64,000 nt of DNA. Source: Acidovorax sp. GTDB lineage: Bacteria > Pseudomonadota > Gammaproteobacteria > Burkholderiales > Burkholderiaceae_C. The notes beneath the pieces were generated by a model. That model did no database searches. It saw only the letters and a list, made by a program, of their open reading frames with translations, and was not told the origin of the DNA. The first letter of the stretch is position 1. Each line of letters starts with the position of its first letter. The translations under genes and the position numbers were made by a program. Positions 61,687 through 64,000 of the stretch are shown in pieces. The DNA is taken from positions 1 to 64,000 of the forward strand of contig JAUXZO010000209.1 in NCBI GenBank assembly GCA_030692685.1. Reading direction: 5' to 3'.

Positions 61687-62289
61687 ATGACCAAGCCAAC
61701 GCTGAATGAACCCGATACCCAAGGTAGGTCCCAGACCGTGGTGCTGGAACAGCGTGGAGTGACTGTATTTGTTGACCCTCACGCGAAAGTGGGGGAAAAG
61801 CTTCGTCTGAAGTCAGGCGCCAAGAATTCGCATGCCACAGCGGTCGTGTTTATAGAGGGGAAAGACTTCTTCTTGCAGGCTTTCCGTGCAGACCTGATGC
61901 AGGTTGCTACCACCGTGAAGGTAGGCGTACCAGCTGATCAGATGCTTTACATCACGGACAAAATGGGATGGACTCAGGACAAGTCTTTTGCTGCACTCGG
62001 GCTGAGCCGCGCCACTTTTGGGCGAAAGGTTGCCAGCAAAGGGACCCTTTCCCCGGAGGCGTCTTCGCGGGTGTTTGGCTTGCGTCGTCTCATTGGACAG
62101 GTCGAGGCCATGGTTCGGGAGTCTGGCAATCCCGAGGGGTTTGATGCCGCCGCGTGGGTGGGCGATTGGCTGGAGCGTCCTCAGCCTGCTTTGGGCGGGA
62201 AAACGCCATCGAGCTTCATGGACACGGCAGAGGGCCAGCAGTTGGTCATGCAGGTTCTGGCCCAGGCCCAGGCCGGGGCTTACGCATGA
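61687..62289 (+). CDS. Xre/MbcA/ParS-family antitoxin
   Basis: The 200-residue protein follows an AAGGATAAG site. It has an N-terminal part and a central helix-turn-helix (KSFAALGLSRATFGRKVASK), followed by the DUF2384 toxin-binding domain (LSPEASSRVFGLRRLIGQVE to the AQAGAYA end). Members neutralise RES-domain toxins. Its stop overlaps the ATG of the RES gene (ATGA). It would repress the operon with the toxin. Confidence 0.88.
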   Translation: MTKPTLNEPDTQGRSQTVVLEQRGVTVFVDPHAKVGEKLRLKSGAKNSHATAVVFIEGKDFFLQAFRADLMQVATTVKVGVPADQMLYITDKMGWTQDKSFAALGLSRATFGRKVASKGTLSPEASSRVFGLRRLIGQVEAMVRESGNPEGFDAAAWVGDWLERPQPALGGKTPSSFMDTAEGQQLVMQVLAQAQAGAYA

Positions 62290-62768
62290 AGGCAGTGTTC
62301 CTGTGGAGGATCGCCACTGATCATGCCAACTACGAGGCCCACGACTTGGCTGGTAAAGGCGCTGCGATTTCTGGCGGGCGCTGGAATCGCGTCAACCAGC
62401 CCGTAACGTACACCTCCACCAGTATTGCACTTGCGGCTTTGGAGACCATCGTTCACCTTGACGTGGGGGCTCTACCTCTCAACCGCTACCTGGTGGAAGT
62501 GACGGTTCCAATGGCCGTGTGGGACGCTCGCCGGATCGACATGGCCAGCACCATGCCAGTGGGATGGGATGCACGCCCTTCGAGCATGACTTCGCATGAC
62601 GTGGGGGATGCGTGGCTCATTGGGCTTTCCACTGCCCTGTACCAAGTTCCATCGGTGGTGGTGGGTGAAGAGTACAACGTCCTCATCAACCCGAAACACC
62701 CGGAAGCCAGCAAAATCTCGGCCCGCAAGATCCGGCCGTGGCACTACGATCCGCGCTTGCGCGCCTGA
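62286..62768 (+). CDS. RES-domain toxin (NAD-degrading family)
   Basis: The 160-residue protein starts at MKAVFLWRIATDHANYEAHD. It has the RES features: an early Arg (LWRIA), GGRWNRVNQPVTYTSTSIAL with a second Arg and Tyr, the Glu of AALETIVHLD, and the Ser in the C-terminal half of the fold. RES toxins such as MbcT and ParT consume NAD or ADP-ribosylate targets. Overlap with the antitoxin gene fixes the pair. The call of the family is secure; the substrate is not known. Confidence 0.88.
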   Translation: MKAVFLWRIATDHANYEAHDLAGKGAAISGGRWNRVNQPVTYTSTSIALAALETIVHLDVGALPLNRYLVEVTVPMAVWDARRIDMASTMPVGWDARPSSMTSHDVGDAWLIGLSTALYQVPSVVVGEEYNVLINPKHPEASKISARKIRPWHYDPRLRA

Positions 62769-62843
62769 ATGGCGAGGGAAGCGGCGTTTCGATGCAAGTA
62801 TGTGATAGGTGCCCACATAGGCGGCCAAACGAAGTACGTGTTG

Positions 62844-63401
62844 TTAGCGAGGAAGCCAGCCCTTTTCGGTTTTAATCATTTCAAAGGTACCTTCGATCAT
62901 TGGCCCTTCGCCCTTGTTAATAGACCGTCCATAGAGGTGCTGATTTGCTGGGATGTTCACAATTGATTTCATTAAAGTCGCATACTGCGCTGGGCAATTG
63001 TCCGTCCAATACTTATCGGCCTGTCTTTGAGCTTTACCTGCATCATGAAGAGCGGCATAAAATTTGGCCGCTGAATGCGAGTCGTGCATATTGTAGTCGT
63101 CCATACTGACCTTGGGCTCTTTTGCGGAGTCGGACCAAAGATTTTCGTATGCAACGTCTTGGACGAAAGCCATCTTATATGAAAAGTCCACAACATAATG
63201 GTCGCCTCGGTCGGCTCCATTCGTCTTGGTAATGTCAGTGGCTGTGACCATTTTGCACCCGCTCCAGTATTCATTGATCGGAGCGGTCAAATCTTTTGCT
63301 TCGGGAATAGAGGATGGTAGACATCCAGTTAGTAAACAAATAAAAGCGAATGCGAGCGTTTTTTTGACGTTACGGCTGTGAATACTGTTTTTCTGGCGCA
63401 T
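62844..63401 (-). CDS. Predicted lipoprotein, 185 residues
   Basis: The N-terminus has a basic region, a hydrophobic stretch (LAFAFICLLTGC) and the lipobox LLTG-Cys at about residue 27. The mature part is soluble with several Cys and aromatic residues (NEYWSGCKMVTATDITKT, KYWTDNCPAQYATLMKSIVN). It is likely anchored to a membrane facing the periplasm. Lower GC. No family recognised. Confidence 0.75.
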   Translation of the reverse strand: MRQKNSIHSRNVKKTLAFAFICLLTGCLPSSIPEAKDLTAPINEYWSGCKMVTATDITKTNGADRGDHYVVDFSYKMAFVQDVAYENLWSDSAKEPKVSMDDYNMHDSHSAAKFYAALHDAGKAQRQADKYWTDNCPAQYATLMKSIVNIPANQHLYGRSINKGEGPMIEGTFEMIKTEKGWLPR

Positions 63402-63637
63402 AAATTAATTTAATGGAATGTCTTGTTACAGTTTACATTCAGGAATCGATAAGTCAACAAAGAGTTCTGATAGTAGAACCGCCGCCCGTGGGCTGAGACC
63501 ATGTGGAGCCGCATAGCTGGATGGAGCCCAGTGGAAGCTTCCAGCTAAAGTTGGAAAAGTTTCGGAGAGCACGCTGGTAGGGTCATGTCGCGGCCTGAAA
63601 AATCGTGTTCGATGGTCATCCAGGGATACCGAGTGGG

Positions 63638-64000
63638 TCAGATAGTCTTCACGGTGCCGCCCGTGGCGCTCACCAGGAAAGTGCCCTTGAACCCGAGCAG
63701 GCGCAGTAGGTACTCGCGGATGAGGTCGTTCGCAGCATCGTATTGAAGCTTCTGCTGTGGATGCGTCAGGGTTGCCGCGCCCGTGTGAATCACCTCGTTC
63801 CTGAGGCCAACGAGCGCTTGCAGGTTGGGTGCCATGCCCACTGCGCCAAACATCAGGATCATCATGTCTTTGAAGCCTATTTGGGCTTTCGTCACCGGGT
63901 CTGTGAACTTTCCCCCTTTGAAGACGTACTGCTGCTGCATCCCATAGGTTTGCTTCATGTTCTCCAACAAAACAAACATGAAAACCAACTTGCATTCCAT
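63638..64000 (-). CDS. Partial gene with a HEPN-like RNxxxH motif
   Basis: The frame enters from the right edge of the window, so the start may lie outside. The available 120 residues include LVGLRNEVIHTGAATLTHPQ, with an R-N-x-x-x-H core as in HEPN ribonuclease/nucleotidyl-type domains, then helices LQYDAANDLIREYLLRLLGF. HEPN proteins often occur in toxin or antiphage systems. The fragment is too short to place more closely. Confidence 0.55.
   Translation of the reverse strand: MECKLVFMFVLLENMKQTYGMQQQYVFKGGKFTDPVTKAQIGFKDMMILMFGAVGMAPNLQALVGLRNEVIHTGAATLTHPQQKLQYDAANDLIREYLLRLLGFKGTFLVSATGGTVKTI

Overview
The window looks like accessory DNA from a betaproteobacterium, most likely a member of the Comamonadaceae (Acidovorax, Delftia or Variovorax relatives). 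This rests on the high GC of most genes, the HU and nuclease genes at the left, the style of the phage genes, and a type of short palindromic repeat that I remember from Comamonadaceae genomes. It is a mosaic of plasmid maintenance genes, a block of podovirus genes, toxin-antitoxin modules and many broken genes. I cannot tell from sequence alone whether it is a plasmid, a phage-plasmid or an integrated island.

Left part (1-18.1 kb). A broken IS21 istB is joined to a broken GGDEF/EAL gene. Next come an Xre-type regulator, an HU protein and a secreted DNA/RNA non-specific endonuclease, all on the minus strand. A low-GC stretch then carries six copies of the palindrome TTTAACCGGTTAAA, followed by parA and parB. 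An internally deleted IS5-family element separates these from about 18 iterons and a Rep_3 initiator gene. Together these form a complete-looking plasmid partition and replication module. From 10 to 14 kb most genes are debris: a HigA-like fragment, a tyrosine recombinase tail, and a frameshifted ADP-ribosyltransferase-like toxin candidate behind a small gene. A degraded copy of the 3' end of a giant phage gene lies at 14.1-15.9 kb, followed by small phage-like genes.

Phage block (18.1-45.7 kb). It holds a tail of a replication initiator, DnaB helicase, a winged-helix protein, small and large terminase, portal, scaffold, N4-gp56-like capsid protein, small head genes, a connector-like protein and a large Gly/Ala-rich virion-type protein. 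Several small membrane or secreted cargo genes follow, then a 2931-residue polyvalent protein with two HExxH motifs and a PLxRFG motif. I see no tail fibre, lysis or integrase gene, so the block is incomplete or continues elsewhere. A truncated tRNA-Leu 3' half at 45.85 kb looks like an attachment-site scar.

Right part (46-64 kb). Stabilisation and conflict genes dominate: HipB/HipA, an AAA_14/DUF4143 ATPase, a three-gene operon (STAS-HATPase, DUF4325 STAS-like protein, membrane protein), a broken trfA with its own iterons, an Xre/AbiEii-type pair with a lost toxin, a second HipB/HipA, and an Xre/RES pair. Between and after them are a dienelactone-hydrolase-like secreted enzyme, membrane proteins, a lipoprotein and a partial HEPN-like gene. 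Repeated fragments (the 3' end of hipA, the 3' end of the giant phage gene, a small phage gene and IS21 pieces) show that the region grew by repeated insertion and deletion.
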